A stretch of DNA of 64,000 bases, taken from a bacterium (lineage in GTDB: Bacteria; UBP14; UBA6098; 4484-93). The position numbers and the translations under genes were made by a program. The DNA lies in contig JAGGUN010000027.1 of NCBI GenBank assembly GCA_021158465.1, positions 1-64,000 on the forward strand, written 5' to 3'. Position 1 is the first letter of the stretch. The number at the start of each line of letters is the position of its first letter. Of this stretch, positions 18,494 to 27,232 are shown in pieces. The notes under the pieces are model-generated. The model made no database searches. It saw only the letters and a program-made list of their open reading frames with translations, and was not told where the DNA came from.

Positions 18494-19399
18494 TTATCCG
18501 AAGACAATCTTCGAGATAAGGTCACGGCGAGACAGTATCCCCACAAGTTTGCCAGAGCCGTCCCTTACATAGACATATCGCCTGTGACGCTTTATCATAA
18601 TAAATGCAACATGGGTTATTGGGACATCTTCCCTAACGATGGGAATATTACGGTTCATTATCTCGCCAGCGGGTGTGTCCTTGTCCTTCTCAAAAAAGGA
18701 AATAAACGGTTCAAACACGGTTAGAAAGGACATATCTTTTAGCATAAGTGTATAGTCAGGGAAGCCAAGCTTGAGAACTTCGTATCCGGTGACCTCACCA
18801 ACTATCTTACCGTCAGCATCGAGAATAGGAATTGTATCTATCTTGTGCTTAAAAAACATCTCGACAATCTCGCCAAGGGGGGTATCTTCTTTCGCGGAGA
18901 TAACATCTCTCCTCATCACATTGCTGGCGAATACCACCTCGCCGACATCGATGCTGAGAGAGTTTATATAGTCCACAACATCAGCCGGAACATTCGCAGA
19001 TAGAAGGATTCTCCTTCTCCCCTTATCAGAGAGAAGCTCAGAAAATGCTGCATTGAGGTTTATCATAAGCGAGTTCTTACTCGGGGGAGCAAGCACAAGA
19101 TAGATAAAATGCACTTTCTTCCCATCGATGGCATCCCAATCCACCCCGTCAGGGGAGATAGCGAGGAGAAGATAAATGTCGGAGAGGGAATCAAGCCTCG
19201 CATGTGGAAAAGCGACCTCACCTGCCCCTGTGCTCATATTCTCTTCACGCTCAAGAAGGGCAGAAAACGCTCCCTCAGGGTCAGGGAGCGACTCACGTTC
19301 CGCAAGCTGATCAACGAGCATCTTTATAGCAGACTCCTTGTCACCAGCCGAGAAACCAAGCAGAACAATATTTCGGGAGATAAGTGAAGATAGTTTCAT
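18494..19399 (-). CDS. PTS EIIA(Ntr)-like domain fused to two CBS domains
   Basis: A 301-residue cytoplasmic regulator. Residues 1-150 are an EIIA fructose/nitrogen-type domain, with the phosphorylatable His66 in AFPHAR. Residues ~157-215 (NVMRRDVISAKEDTPLGEI) and ~245-300 (IMNRNIPIVREDV) are a CBS pair, which usually binds adenine nucleotides. No other PTS component is in the window. The upstream position in an operon with an anion transporter suggests it gates that transporter in response to phosphorylation and nucleotide state (inference). There is no Shine-Dalgarno; the ATG lies 9 nt behind the -10 box at 19409-19414, so the mRNA should be near-leaderless. Confidence 0.9.
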   Translation of the reverse strand: MKLSSLISRNIVLLGFSAGDKESAIKMLVDQLAERESLPDPEGAFSALLEREENMSTGAGEVAFPHARLDSLSDIYLLLAISPDGVDWDAIDGKKVHFIYLVLAPPSKNSLMINLNAAFSELLSDKGRRRILLSANVPADVVDYINSLSIDVGEVVFASNVMRRDVISAKEDTPLGEIVEMFFKHKIDTIPILDADGKIVGEVTGYEVLKLGFPDYTLMLKDMSFLTVFEPFISFFEKDKDTPAGEIMNRNIPIVREDVPITHVAFIMIKRHRRYVYVRDGSGKLVGILSRRDLISKIVFG

Positions 19400-19408
19400 T
19401 GCAGTAGA

Positions 19409-19436
19409 AATTTAGCAAATAGTTGTCATTTGTCAA
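19409..19436 (-). promoter_or_regulatory. Promoter for EIIA-CBS/permease/lptG operon
   Basis: Minus strand TTGACA (19436-19431), 16-nt spacer, TAAATT (19414-19409). Only 9 nt separate the -10 from the ATG at 19399, leaving no room for a Shine-Dalgarno. It abuts the ftsZ terminator. Confidence 0.65.
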
Positions 19437-19437
19437 A

Positions 19438-19470
19438 CAAAAAAGGCTGCCCACCAAGCAACTGGTGGGC
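19438..19470 (-). terminator. Intrinsic terminator of the dcw operon
   Basis: On the minus strand an 8-bp stem GCCCACCA / TGGTGGGC (19463-19470 with 19449-19456) with a 6-nt loop is followed by AGCC and a T run. It lies 29 nt after the ftsZ stop and is the best intrinsic terminator in the window. Confidence 0.85.
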
Positions 19471-19498
19471 AACCCAAGCAGGGAGAGAAGAGAGAGAG

Positions 19499-20743
19499 TT
19501 ATTTTTGTTCTGCTTTTCTCCGCCTCAAAAATGCTGGGACATCGAGGTCATCTGTGGGAATGTCCTTGAAATCGGATGCAAAAAGCAGGTCAATACCAAC
19601 CGGCTCTTCCGGCTCCTGTTCAGCAGGAGCCACCTGTCCTGGCTCCCCAACGGGCTCCATTTCGATGGTCGCAGAAGGAGCAGGCTCCCGCTTTCTACTG
19701 GTGCTCAGCTCCGCCTCCCTTGGAAAACGAAGATAGCCTCCTTTCCCAAGTGTCTTGGATTTCTTCTTCTGGAACCCAGAAACAATCACTGTCACCTTTA
19801 TCTCTTCGCTCATATCCTTGTTGATGATAAGCCCGGTCTTTGTCATCGTCTCTCCAACCTTATTCTGGATAAACTCGCAGGCACTGTTGAACTCCGCAAA
19901 CCGTATATCTCCTCCCATAACATTCACAAGAAGACCCTTTGCCCCTTCGATAGAAACATCCTCGAGCAGCGGATTGGTAATAGCCTTCTTCGCCGCTTCT
20001 ATGGCGCGGTCCTCCCCGGAAGCGGTTCCTACACCGATAAGGGCATTTCCACCAGAGTTTTTGATCACATTCTTAACATCGCTGAAGTCGAGGTTAATGT
20101 CTCCGTTGAATGTTATCAGGTCGGCTATCCCACGGACAGCATCGCTCAAGACAGCATCAACCTTCCGAAAGGCTTCATCCACCATAACATCATCGCCGAC
20201 GAGGGAAAGTAGCCTCTGGTTTGGAATCGGGATGAGCGCATCCACGGTCCCTTTAATCTCCTCAAGTCCGGAATCGGCGATCTGAGCCCTCTTTTTACCC
20301 TCGAACATGAACGGCTTGGTCACAATAGCAACTGTCAGAATACCAAGCTCCTTGGCAATCTTAGCAATTATTGGAAGCGCACCAGTCCCAGTTCCTCCAC
20401 CGAGACCAGCAGCTATAAAAGCCATATGATACCCCTGCAGCTCGTCCGCTATCTCATTCTTGCTCTCCTCAGCAGCCTTCCGACCGATCTCCGGATCGCC
20501 ACCTGCACCAAGCCCCTGCGTGACAGCCTTCCCTATCTGAAGAGTTCTCGGCTCCTTATTGAGGCTCGCTCCAAACTCATACAAATGCCTCAGCGCCTGA
20601 AGGTCCGTGTTCACAGCAAGGTAATCCACTCCAGCGATGGAGTCCTGAAGCATCCGCTTTATTGCATTCCCTCCTGCACCGCCGATACCAACAACCAACA
20701 ACTTGACAACCAGTTCCTCCGTTTTTGCTTCTTCAAATGTCAT
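19499..20743 (-). CDS. ftsZ: Cell division GTPase FtsZ
   Basis: A 414-residue tubulin homologue that polymerises into the Z-ring at mid-cell. The GTP-binding motif GGGTGTG is at 115-121, the T7 loop region reads NGDINLDFSDV, and the N-terminal nucleotide loop is GIGGAGGNAI. A ~60-residue Pro/Glu-rich linker leads to a conserved C-terminal peptide, DVPAFLRRR, which in other bacteria binds FtsA. Last gene of the dcw operon, 15 nt after ftsA, with GGAGG in front. The start at 20743 gives a short acidic N-terminal extension of usual length. Confidence 0.98.
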   Translation of the reverse strand: MTFEEAKTEELVVKLLVVGIGGAGGNAIKRMLQDSIAGVDYLAVNTDLQALRHLYEFGASLNKEPRTLQIGKAVTQGLGAGGDPEIGRKAAEESKNEIADELQGYHMAFIAAGLGGGTGTGALPIIAKIAKELGILTVAIVTKPFMFEGKKRAQIADSGLEEIKGTVDALIPIPNQRLLSLVGDDVMVDEAFRKVDAVLSDAVRGIADLITFNGDINLDFSDVKNVIKNSGGNALIGVGTASGEDRAIEAAKKAITNPLLEDVSIEGAKGLLVNVMGGDIRFAEFNSACEFIQNKVGETMTKTGLIINKDMSEEIKVTVIVSGFQKKKSKTLGKGGYLRFPREAELSTSRKREPAPSATIEMEPVGEPGQVAPAEQEPEEPVGIDLLFASDFKDIPTDDLDVPAFLRRRKAEQK

Positions 20744-20758
20744 ATTACACCTCCTATA

Positions 20759-21994
20759 TTAAAATTTCTTTTTCAGCCATCTTGTCAAAACACCGAGAAG
20801 CCCTCTTTCTTCCTTTCCTTTCTTTGACGCTGACTGTTTTTCCTCGGCAACCGAGGAACTGAGAAGAACCGTCCCCACAGAGGAAGAGTAAGCAGGAGCA
20901 TTGACAAGATTTGACATTCCACCAAGCCTCGTTGGGAAACCTATCCGCACAGGCAGTCCAAAGAACCTCTCGGCAAACGGAACAATACCGGGCATTTGGG
21001 AGCTTCCACCAGTGAGAACAACCCCCGTGACGAGCTTATTGTATAGATTCTGTTTCTCTAACGCCCCCCTCACAAATGAGAAGATTTCCTCGAATCGAGC
21101 CTCGATTATCTCACCGAGGAACGACTTCTTTACCCTTCTCGGCTCCCTCCCAGCAATACCCGGAATATCAATGCTCTCCTGATTATCAGAAGGAATAAGA
21201 AGCTCTCCATGCTCAAGTTTCAGCCTCTCTGCTTGCTCGAAGGGCAGAACACATCCAGCAGCTATATCCCTGGTTACGCTATTCCCGGCGTAACCGAATA
21301 TGTGAATAAATTTCATCTTTCCTCCGAGGAAGACAGCTGTTTGGGTAAGCCCAGCACCGATATCAACAACCGCCACTCCCATATCACGCTCCTCAGGGGT
21401 CAGGGTTGCAACAGAGGATGCTTCTATCCCCACAAATGTATCCGAGAGACCAAGCTCCAACCTTGCCACAGCATGCCTTATATTCTCCAGTTGCGTCTTC
21501 CCGGCGGCTATAACCGTTGCATCGACCTCAAGGCGAACAGCCGTCATCCCAACTGGGTCCTTTATTCCTTCCTGACCATCAACAACAAAGCTCTGGGCTA
21601 CGCAGTCCACTATCTCACTATCCGCTGGAACAGCAACGGCTTGCGCCGCCTCGATAACCTTCCTAACATCCTCATGGGTTATCTCCCCCTTCTCACCCGA
21701 TGCAACAGGATGAACTCCCCTGCTCTGAACGCACCGGATATGCTCACCTGATACACATGTCGAAACAGAGTTAATCCTCACATCCGCCATCGTCTCAGCA
21801 TCCAGAACTGCCTTCTGAACCGATTTCACCACCTTCTCCAGATTGACTATGTTCCCTTTCTCCACACCCTCTGTCTTCGACTCACCGAACCCTATGAGCG
21901 TAAGACTTCCGTCAACATTCCGCTCACAGATGAGCACCGCCGTTTTGGAAGAACCCACATCCAATGCAGCCAAGAGAAGCGGTTCCTGCTTCAT
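20759..21994 (-). CDS. ftsA: Cell division actin-like protein FtsA
   Basis: A 411-residue protein of the actin/Hsp70 fold that tethers FtsZ to the inner membrane. Visible: LAALDVGSSKTAVLI (phosphate loop 1), a VVDIGAGLTQTAVF second phosphate loop, and VLTGGSSQMPGI (adenosine loop). The extreme C-terminus (GVLTRWLKKKF) is the expected amphipathic membrane-targeting helix. It overlaps ftsQ by 4 nt. Confidence 0.97.
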   Translation of the reverse strand: MKQEPLLLAALDVGSSKTAVLICERNVDGSLTLIGFGESKTEGVEKGNIVNLEKVVKSVQKAVLDAETMADVRINSVSTCVSGEHIRCVQSRGVHPVASGEKGEITHEDVRKVIEAAQAVAVPADSEIVDCVAQSFVVDGQEGIKDPVGMTAVRLEVDATVIAAGKTQLENIRHAVARLELGLSDTFVGIEASSVATLTPEERDMGVAVVDIGAGLTQTAVFLGGKMKFIHIFGYAGNSVTRDIAAGCVLPFEQAERLKLEHGELLIPSDNQESIDIPGIAGREPRRVKKSFLGEIIEARFEEIFSFVRGALEKQNLYNKLVTGVVLTGGSSQMPGIVPFAERFFGLPVRIGFPTRLGGMSNLVNAPAYSSSVGTVLLSSSVAEEKQSASKKGKEERGLLGVLTRWLKKKF

Positions 21995-22743
21995 AATACA
22001 CCTTCCTTACCAGGTTTATCTTTATACCTTACAATCAGTTGGTTATCAAACCTCGCATCTATGCACTTTATATCCGTTTCCCGCCTTATCTCCTCCATCA
22101 CAGCGGAAATCCGCTCAACCCCATCCTCAATATCCGCCGGGTCAAGATAGACCGGACAGCGCATAGAGATAAGGAAGAAAAACGGTCTGGTCGTATCAGA
22201 GACATTTACCTCCGAAACATCCTTTATCAGGCTTGCCCGCCTCAACTCGGAGATAATCGAACAGGCAAGCCGAAACGGGGATGAAGTAATCTTCCTATAG
22301 CACCAGGAACGGTCTATCCCTTCTATTCCCGTAATAAGCGGCACATCTGGCAATGTGCAGTTTCTGGCGAGAGGAAGAAGCTCACCATCCGCCGTTACAC
22401 CGTAAAGCCGCTCGGAAAGGAGTAGGTATCTTGGACGTTTCTCCTCAATTATTATCCTTATCCCCCCTGGTAACCTCCTGTGAATGGAGACATCTTCAAT
22501 CCGCCTATCCTCCAGGATACGGGAGCGAGAGCGCTCGAGTAACGGCTCAAGGAAAACATTCTCCCCAACAGATAAGCCTGAGACGGAAATTATCATATCC
22601 TCATCGAGGGATAGAGAACCCACCACCTCCACAGAGGTTATATCGAAAAGAGGAGAAAGTCCGACTGCTACTCCCCCAGAAAGAAAGAGAAATACAAACA
22701 GGAGTGCTCGAAAAAACCTCTTTTTCCTCCTAAAACCTGCCAA
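21991..22743 (-). CDS. ftsQ: Cell division protein FtsQ
   Basis: A 250-residue bitopic inner-membrane protein. A basic cytoplasmic tip (MAGFRRKKRFFR) precedes one membrane helix (~12-29), followed by a POTRA domain (~33-100: FDITSVEVVGS, RLPGGIRIIIEEKRP) and an FtsQ beta domain. With FtsL and FtsB it links the early and late divisome. The identity rests on POTRA features plus position between murB and ftsA. It overlaps murB by 14 nt and ftsA by 4 nt. Confidence 0.93.
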   Translation of the reverse strand: MAGFRRKKRFFRALLFVFLFLSGGVAVGLSPLFDITSVEVVGSLSLDEDMIISVSGLSVGENVFLEPLLERSRSRILEDRRIEDVSIHRRLPGGIRIIIEEKRPRYLLLSERLYGVTADGELLPLARNCTLPDVPLITGIEGIDRSWCYRKITSSPFRLACSIISELRRASLIKDVSEVNVSDTTRPFFFLISMRCPVYLDPADIEDGVERISAVMEEIRRETDIKCIDARFDNQLIVRYKDKPGKEGVL

Positions 22744-23641
22744 CCGTCACCACCTCCAGCGAGAGAGCAATTTGGGTCTTTTCAAAGACCTTGTTCCTCA
22801 CAAGATTTATGAGGTCATAAATGTCCGACGCGGTCGCATTGCCAGTGTTCACGATGAAGTTCGCATGGACCGGCGACACCTGCGCACCACCGACCCTTTT
22901 CCCTTTTAAGCCAAGCCAGTCGATTATCCTACCTGCCGAATCCCCGGGAGGGTTCTTGAATACGCACCCAGCAGAACGCATATCGAGAGGCTGATTCTTC
23001 CTTCGCTTCTCAAGGATATCCGAAGCAACGGAGCTAAGAACCGTCTTGTCTCCCGGTGTAAGCTCCAGATACACTCCCGTTATGATGAGTTTCTCCTTCC
23101 CCTCAAAGCCAGCACGATATGAGAACCTCGGATTATCAATCGTGAGCCTCTCTCCAGAAAACGAGACAACCTCAACAGATGCAACCCTATCTCCGAAGAA
23201 GGCTCCATACGCTCCCGCATTCATCCAGACAGCTCCACCAACTGTTCCTGGGATACCGGCAAGCTTCTCGAGCCCAGACAAACTATGCTCTATTGCAAAC
23301 TCAACCAGCTTGGAAAGTGAAGCACCCGACTGAGCAAAGAGAAGCTCACCATTCTGCTCGACCAGGGAAAGATTATCAGCAAGCTTTATTACAACACCTT
23401 CATACCCCCTGTCGGACACGAGAAGGTTCGTTCCTTTCCCTATAACGATAAACGGAGCCTCTTCCTCCGTAAGATATTGCACAAGAGAAACGATCTCATC
23501 GACATTCGATGGTAGAACAAGCGCGGAACATCTCCCTCCCACACCAAAAGAGGTATGACGGGAAAGAGGCTCATCAGGAAAGACCTTCCCCCGCGGAAGC
23601 AACCGAATTATCCTCTCAACATCTAATCTCAATTTCTGCAC
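22730..23641 (-). CDS. murB: UDP-N-acetylenolpyruvoylglucosamine reductase
   Basis: A 303-residue FAD-dependent reductase that converts UDP-GlcNAc-enolpyruvate to UDP-MurNAc in the cytoplasm. FAD-binding segments: HTSFGVGGRCSAL, VIGKGTNLLVSD and GLEKLAGIPGTVGGAVWMNAGAYG. The catalytic loop reads RSAGCVFKNP, so the proton-donor position that is Ser in E. coli MurB is Cys here, a substitution I believe occurs in other type II enzymes. The length and the lack of a large insert fit type II. It overlaps murC by 13 nt. Confidence 0.97.
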   Translation of the reverse strand: MQKLRLDVERIIRLLPRGKVFPDEPLSRHTSFGVGGRCSALVLPSNVDEIVSLVQYLTEEEAPFIVIGKGTNLLVSDRGYEGVVIKLADNLSLVEQNGELLFAQSGASLSKLVEFAIEHSLSGLEKLAGIPGTVGGAVWMNAGAYGAFFGDRVASVEVVSFSGERLTIDNPRFSYRAGFEGKEKLIITGVYLELTPGDKTVLSSVASDILEKRRKNQPLDMRSAGCVFKNPPGDSAGRIIDWLGLKGKRVGGAQVSPVHANFIVNTGNATASDIYDLINLVRNKVFEKTQIALSLEVVTVGRF

Positions 23642-25029
23642 TTCCTTTTGAGTTCATCAACTATCTTGTTGCATATCTTCCAGACATCACCGGCACCGAG
23701 CGTTATTATCATATCCCCCGGTCGTGCAAGATTGAGAACAAAGCTGGGGATACGGTCTCTGTCCTCGATATAGTAGACCTCCCTGTGTCCAAACCTTCTT
23801 GCAGCATCCGCAATGAGCTCACCCGTTACATCTTCAATCGGCTCCTCACGGGCAGCGTAAACATTGGTGACAATAAGCACATCACTCTGAAAGAAGGACT
23901 TCCCGAACTCGTTGTAGAACATCTGCGTTCGGCTGTAGAGATGCGGTTGAAAGACCGCTATAACTCTACGGTTGTATCCGAGCTTTGCAGCTTGAAGTGT
24001 TGCTCGTATCTCCGTGGGATGGTGAGCAAAATCATCTACAACAAGGACACCTCCTATTTCTCCCTTCAGCTGAAAACGCCTGTAAACCCCGGCAAACCTC
24101 CTGACCGCATTCCTTATATCATCAATTGGGACATCAAGCTCAACCCCTACACCAACCGCTGCCAAGATGTTCTTTACATTGTGAAGTCCAAGTAGCCGGG
24201 ACTCAAATCCTGGTATCCTTTTTCCCCTTAACTCGATGTCGAAACGGCTTCCCTTCTCGGAGAAAAATAACCTCGTTGCCCTTATGTCTGCCTGTGTGGA
24301 AAGCCCGTAGGTTATGATGTTCTTCTCTATCTGCGGGATTATCTCCTGGATGCTTCTCTCATCGAGGCAAAGAATAACCGAGCCGTAGAACGGGACCTTA
24401 TTCGCAAACTCGACGAACGCTGCCTTAAGCTCGTCGAAGCTACCGTAACATTCAAGATGCTCAGCCTCGAGGGTCGTTATAACAGCAATGGTAGGACTAA
24501 GCTTCAGGAATGAGCGGTCAAACTCATCCGCCTCGGCGACAAAGTAGTCAGACATTCCAAGCTTCGCACCGGAACGGAGATTAACAACCCGCCCCCCAAC
24601 AACTATCGTCGGGTCAAGCCCTCCCTCCACAAGTATCTCACCAACGATGGATGTTGTGGTGCTTTTACCGTGTGTTCCAGCTATGGCTATCCCGTATCTC
24701 ATCCGCATAAGCTCAGCAAGCATCTCCGAACGAGGGATAATGGGAATACCCTTCTGCTTTGCACAGATAACCTCGATATTTGTATCCTTAACAGCAGACG
24801 AAACAATCACAACATCGACATTATCACCTACATTATCCGGAGAATGACCGATATGAACAGTCGCTCCCAAGCTTCTCAATCTCCGCGTCAGATCGGTCTC
24901 AACGAGGTCAGAACCGGTTATCCGGTAGCCCATATTCAGAAGTATCTCTGCTATACCACTCATTCCGCTCCCGCCTATACCGACAAAGTGGAGCCTCTTA
25001 ACCTTCCCAAACGGTCGAGCCGTTGTCAT
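23629..25029 (-). CDS. murC: UDP-N-acetylmuramate-L-alanine ligase
   Basis: A 466-residue Mur ligase that adds L-Ala to UDP-MurNAc with ATP. Rossmann start HFVGIGGSGMSGIAEIL, ATP loop GTHGKSTTTS, the acidic/His motif EADEFDRSFL and the C-terminal DDFAHHPTEIRATL motif that is typical of MurC. It overlaps murG by 4 nt and murB by 13 nt. Confidence 0.98.
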   Translation of the reverse strand: MTTARPFGKVKRLHFVGIGGSGMSGIAEILLNMGYRITGSDLVETDLTRRLRSLGATVHIGHSPDNVGDNVDVVIVSSAVKDTNIEVICAKQKGIPIIPRSEMLAELMRMRYGIAIAGTHGKSTTTSIVGEILVEGGLDPTIVVGGRVVNLRSGAKLGMSDYFVAEADEFDRSFLKLSPTIAVITTLEAEHLECYGSFDELKAAFVEFANKVPFYGSVILCLDERSIQEIIPQIEKNIITYGLSTQADIRATRLFFSEKGSRFDIELRGKRIPGFESRLLGLHNVKNILAAVGVGVELDVPIDDIRNAVRRFAGVYRRFQLKGEIGGVLVVDDFAHHPTEIRATLQAAKLGYNRRVIAVFQPHLYSRTQMFYNEFGKSFFQSDVLIVTNVYAAREEPIEDVTGELIADAARRFGHREVYYIEDRDRIPSFVLNLARPGDMIITLGAGDVWKICNKIVDELKRKCRN

Positions 25030-26117
25030 TCTATCTCCTCAAGTATGATGTTTGCTATCCTTTCAGCCGCGTCAGGATGAGCAAAGCTGCGTATCGCCTC
25101 CGACATACTATCAAGCCTTTCCTTGTCAAATAAGATTTCTGCAACCTTCTCTTTAAGGAGCTGTGGGGTCAGTTCTTCATCCCGTATCACGACCGCCCCA
25201 CCTGATGAGGCAATAGCCTGGGCATTGAGAAGCTGGTGTCCACCTGTCGCATAAGGGTAAGGCACAAGAACCGCAGGCTTTCCGAGAGACGCAACCTCTG
25301 CAAGCGTCAGGGCACCTGCACGGGCAACAACCAGATCCGAGGCAAAGATAAAATCAGCTATCCGCTCGCTGAAATCGAACATATAGACCGACGACCGCTC
25401 CTGCCTCGAGAGAGGAAGATACCGCTCAAGATCAGTTCTCCCCGTCTGCCAGATGAACTGCCACTCTGTCTTTCCAACAAGCTGTGATACAACCCGGTTC
25501 AAAGATGATGCACCCTGACTTCCGCCTGTTACAAGCACGGTCTTTTTCTGGGGTGAGAGTCCAACAGACGCAAGTATCTCCTCACGAGTCCCGCTAATCT
25601 CCCTCTTCGGTATAGGGTTCCCAGTGAATACTAACCTGCCACTGAGATATTTCGCAGAGTCAGGAAAACCGATAAAAGTCATCCTCGCAAGCCTCGAAAT
25701 CACCCTTGACGCCACACCAGGAATACTGTTCTGCTCTTGAAGAAAAACAGGTCTTCCCATAAGATACCCCGCAAGCCCGATAGGCACGGATGGATACCCT
25801 CCAGCAAGCACAACAACAGAGACCCTAAAACTCCTCAGCTTTTCCATTGCAAAGAGAACAGATAACATAAGCCGGAATGGGAAGAGCAAGGTATCGGTTC
25901 CAACGCTTCTCGGTAATGGGTAGGAAAGAACAGGGATATATCTGTATCCGTGAGCCTGAATCAGCCTTCTATCGATTGGACGAGAGGTGGCAAAGAACAA
26001 TATTTCACACGATGGCGAAAGCCTGACCATCGCATCAGCAATAGCGATAGCCGGGACAAGATGTCCACCTGTCCCACCAGCAGCAAAACCTGCTACCCTA
26101 TGTCCTGAACCTGACAT
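25026..26117 (-). CDS. murG: MurG glycosyltransferase (lipid II synthesis)
   Basis: About 363 residues from the ATG at 26117, which has GGGAGGGGA in front; a longer frame opens at 26147. Membrane-associated GT28 enzyme that transfers GlcNAc from UDP-GlcNAc onto lipid I. Motifs: GFAAGGTGGHLVPA (G-loop), EQNSIPG, TGGSQGASSLN and a C-terminal RAGALTLAEVASLGKPAVLVP that binds the donor. It overlaps ftsW by 20 nt and murC by 4 nt. Confidence 0.97.
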   Translation of the reverse strand: MSGSGHRVAGFAAGGTGGHLVPAIAIADAMVRLSPSCEILFFATSRPIDRRLIQAHGYRYIPVLSYPLPRSVGTDTLLFPFRLMLSVLFAMEKLRSFRVSVVVLAGGYPSVPIGLAGYLMGRPVFLQEQNSIPGVASRVISRLARMTFIGFPDSAKYLSGRLVFTGNPIPKREISGTREEILASVGLSPQKKTVLVTGGSQGASSLNRVVSQLVGKTEWQFIWQTGRTDLERYLPLSRQERSSVYMFDFSERIADFIFASDLVVARAGALTLAEVASLGKPAVLVPYPYATGGHQLLNAQAIASSGGAVVIRDEELTPQLLKEKVAEILFDKERLDSMSEAIRSFAHPDAAERIANIILEEIE

Positions 26118-27213
26118 TCCCCTCCCTACGGGCAAGCACCGAGTCATTCAATGGAACCGATACTTGCGATGATATGTTCAGAAGTATCCCAACAGATATA
26201 AAGTTCACCAAGAGAGCCGTTCCACCGTAGCTGAGAAACGGCAAAGGCAGTCCTGTTACAGGAAACATCCCAAGGCTCACAGCCATGTTCAGAATCGCAT
26301 AAAGCGTTATCATCACCGTCAGACCGAATCCAAGAAGCGTGCCGAAGTAATCCCTGGAGTGAAGCGATATCTTCAGACCTCGGTAGAAAACACACAGGAA
26401 CAGAACAAGCACAAGGGTCGTTCCAACAAGACCAAACTCCTCACCTATAACCGAGAAGATAAAGTCTGTATGAGGTCTCGGTAAAAAATACATCTTCTGC
26501 TTGCCAAAACCGCTACCAAACAGTGCTCCAGAGGCAAACGCTATAAGTGACTGAAGAACGTTGGACGGTATCTTCCCCCCTATCAAAGCCTCTATCCTTT
26601 CAATAGCATAGGCTGACGACTTCGGAGTGAGAAACATCTTCGCCACAATCCCAAGAACACCAGCAAAAGCCACACCAGCTATCTTGAGCAGAGGAACATC
26701 ACAAAGGTATAGCATCCCGAGGAAAAGAGCAAAAATAGCTACTGCTGTACCATAGTTCGGCTCAAGGAGAACAAGAACAATAATTGCTCCAGAAACAAGG
26801 CAGAGCGGCAAAAGGAATCTCCTAAACTCTGTTCGACGGTTGCGGTTCCTGGCAACAAAGTCCGCTATGAACAGAACAAGCACAAGCCTGGCAAAATCGG
26901 ACGGCTGAAACTGAAAAGAGCCTATCTTTATCCACCTGTGAACATCACTGTGCGGAGCAGTAAAAAGAACCACAACAAGAGAAACAAGAACGAGAATAAG
27001 TCCAACCCATACATACCTGCGCAACTTGTGGTAATCATAGGTGGCAAAGAACAACATAGCAACAATCCCAATAGCCACCCGGATTAAATGCCCGAACAGA
27101 TAAAAATGGGGATTACCCAGAGTATCCATCGCACGAACGGAACTGGCAGAATAGACCATAACTATTCCGATTGCAGTGAGGACAAGCACCACCCGGAGCA
27201 ACAGATAGTCCAT
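26098..27213 (-). CDS. ftsW: Peptidoglycan polymerase FtsW (SEDS family)
   Basis: About 371 residues from the ATG at 27213, giving the usual start (MDYLLLRVVLVLTAIGIVMVYSASS). The frame is open to 27450 and other starts (27288 ATG, TTG near 27258) lie inside murD; the ribosome-binding signal is weak for all, so the start is uncertain. Ten or so membrane helices. SEDS hallmarks are visible: VHRWIKIGSFQFQPSD, LEPNYGTAV and GLPLPFLSYGGTALL. It polymerises lipid II at the septum together with FtsI. Confidence 0.95.
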   Translation of the reverse strand: MDYLLLRVVLVLTAIGIVMVYSASSVRAMDTLGNPHFYLFGHLIRVAIGIVAMLFFATYDYHKLRRYVWVGLILVLVSLVVVLFTAPHSDVHRWIKIGSFQFQPSDFARLVLVLFIADFVARNRNRRTEFRRFLLPLCLVSGAIIVLVLLEPNYGTAVAIFALFLGMLYLCDVPLLKIAGVAFAGVLGIVAKMFLTPKSSAYAIERIEALIGGKIPSNVLQSLIAFASGALFGSGFGKQKMYFLPRPHTDFIFSVIGEEFGLVGTTLVLVLFLCVFYRGLKISLHSRDYFGTLLGFGLTVMITLYAILNMAVSLGMFPVTGLPLPFLSYGGTALLVNFISVGILLNISSQVSVPLNDSVLARREGNVRFRT

Positions 27214-27232
27214 CCTGTTAAGAAAGAGTATC

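Noticed and set aside
19480-19500. Purine-rich GGGAGAGAAGAGAGAGAG stretch behind ftsZ on the + strand
   Set aside because: It looks like a ribosome-binding site but no + strand gene follows; it is between the ftsZ stop and its terminator.
23509-24195. Open frame of 228 codons on the + strand across murB and murC
   Set aside because: murB and murC on the minus strand have all their motifs; this frame has no domain and no start signal.
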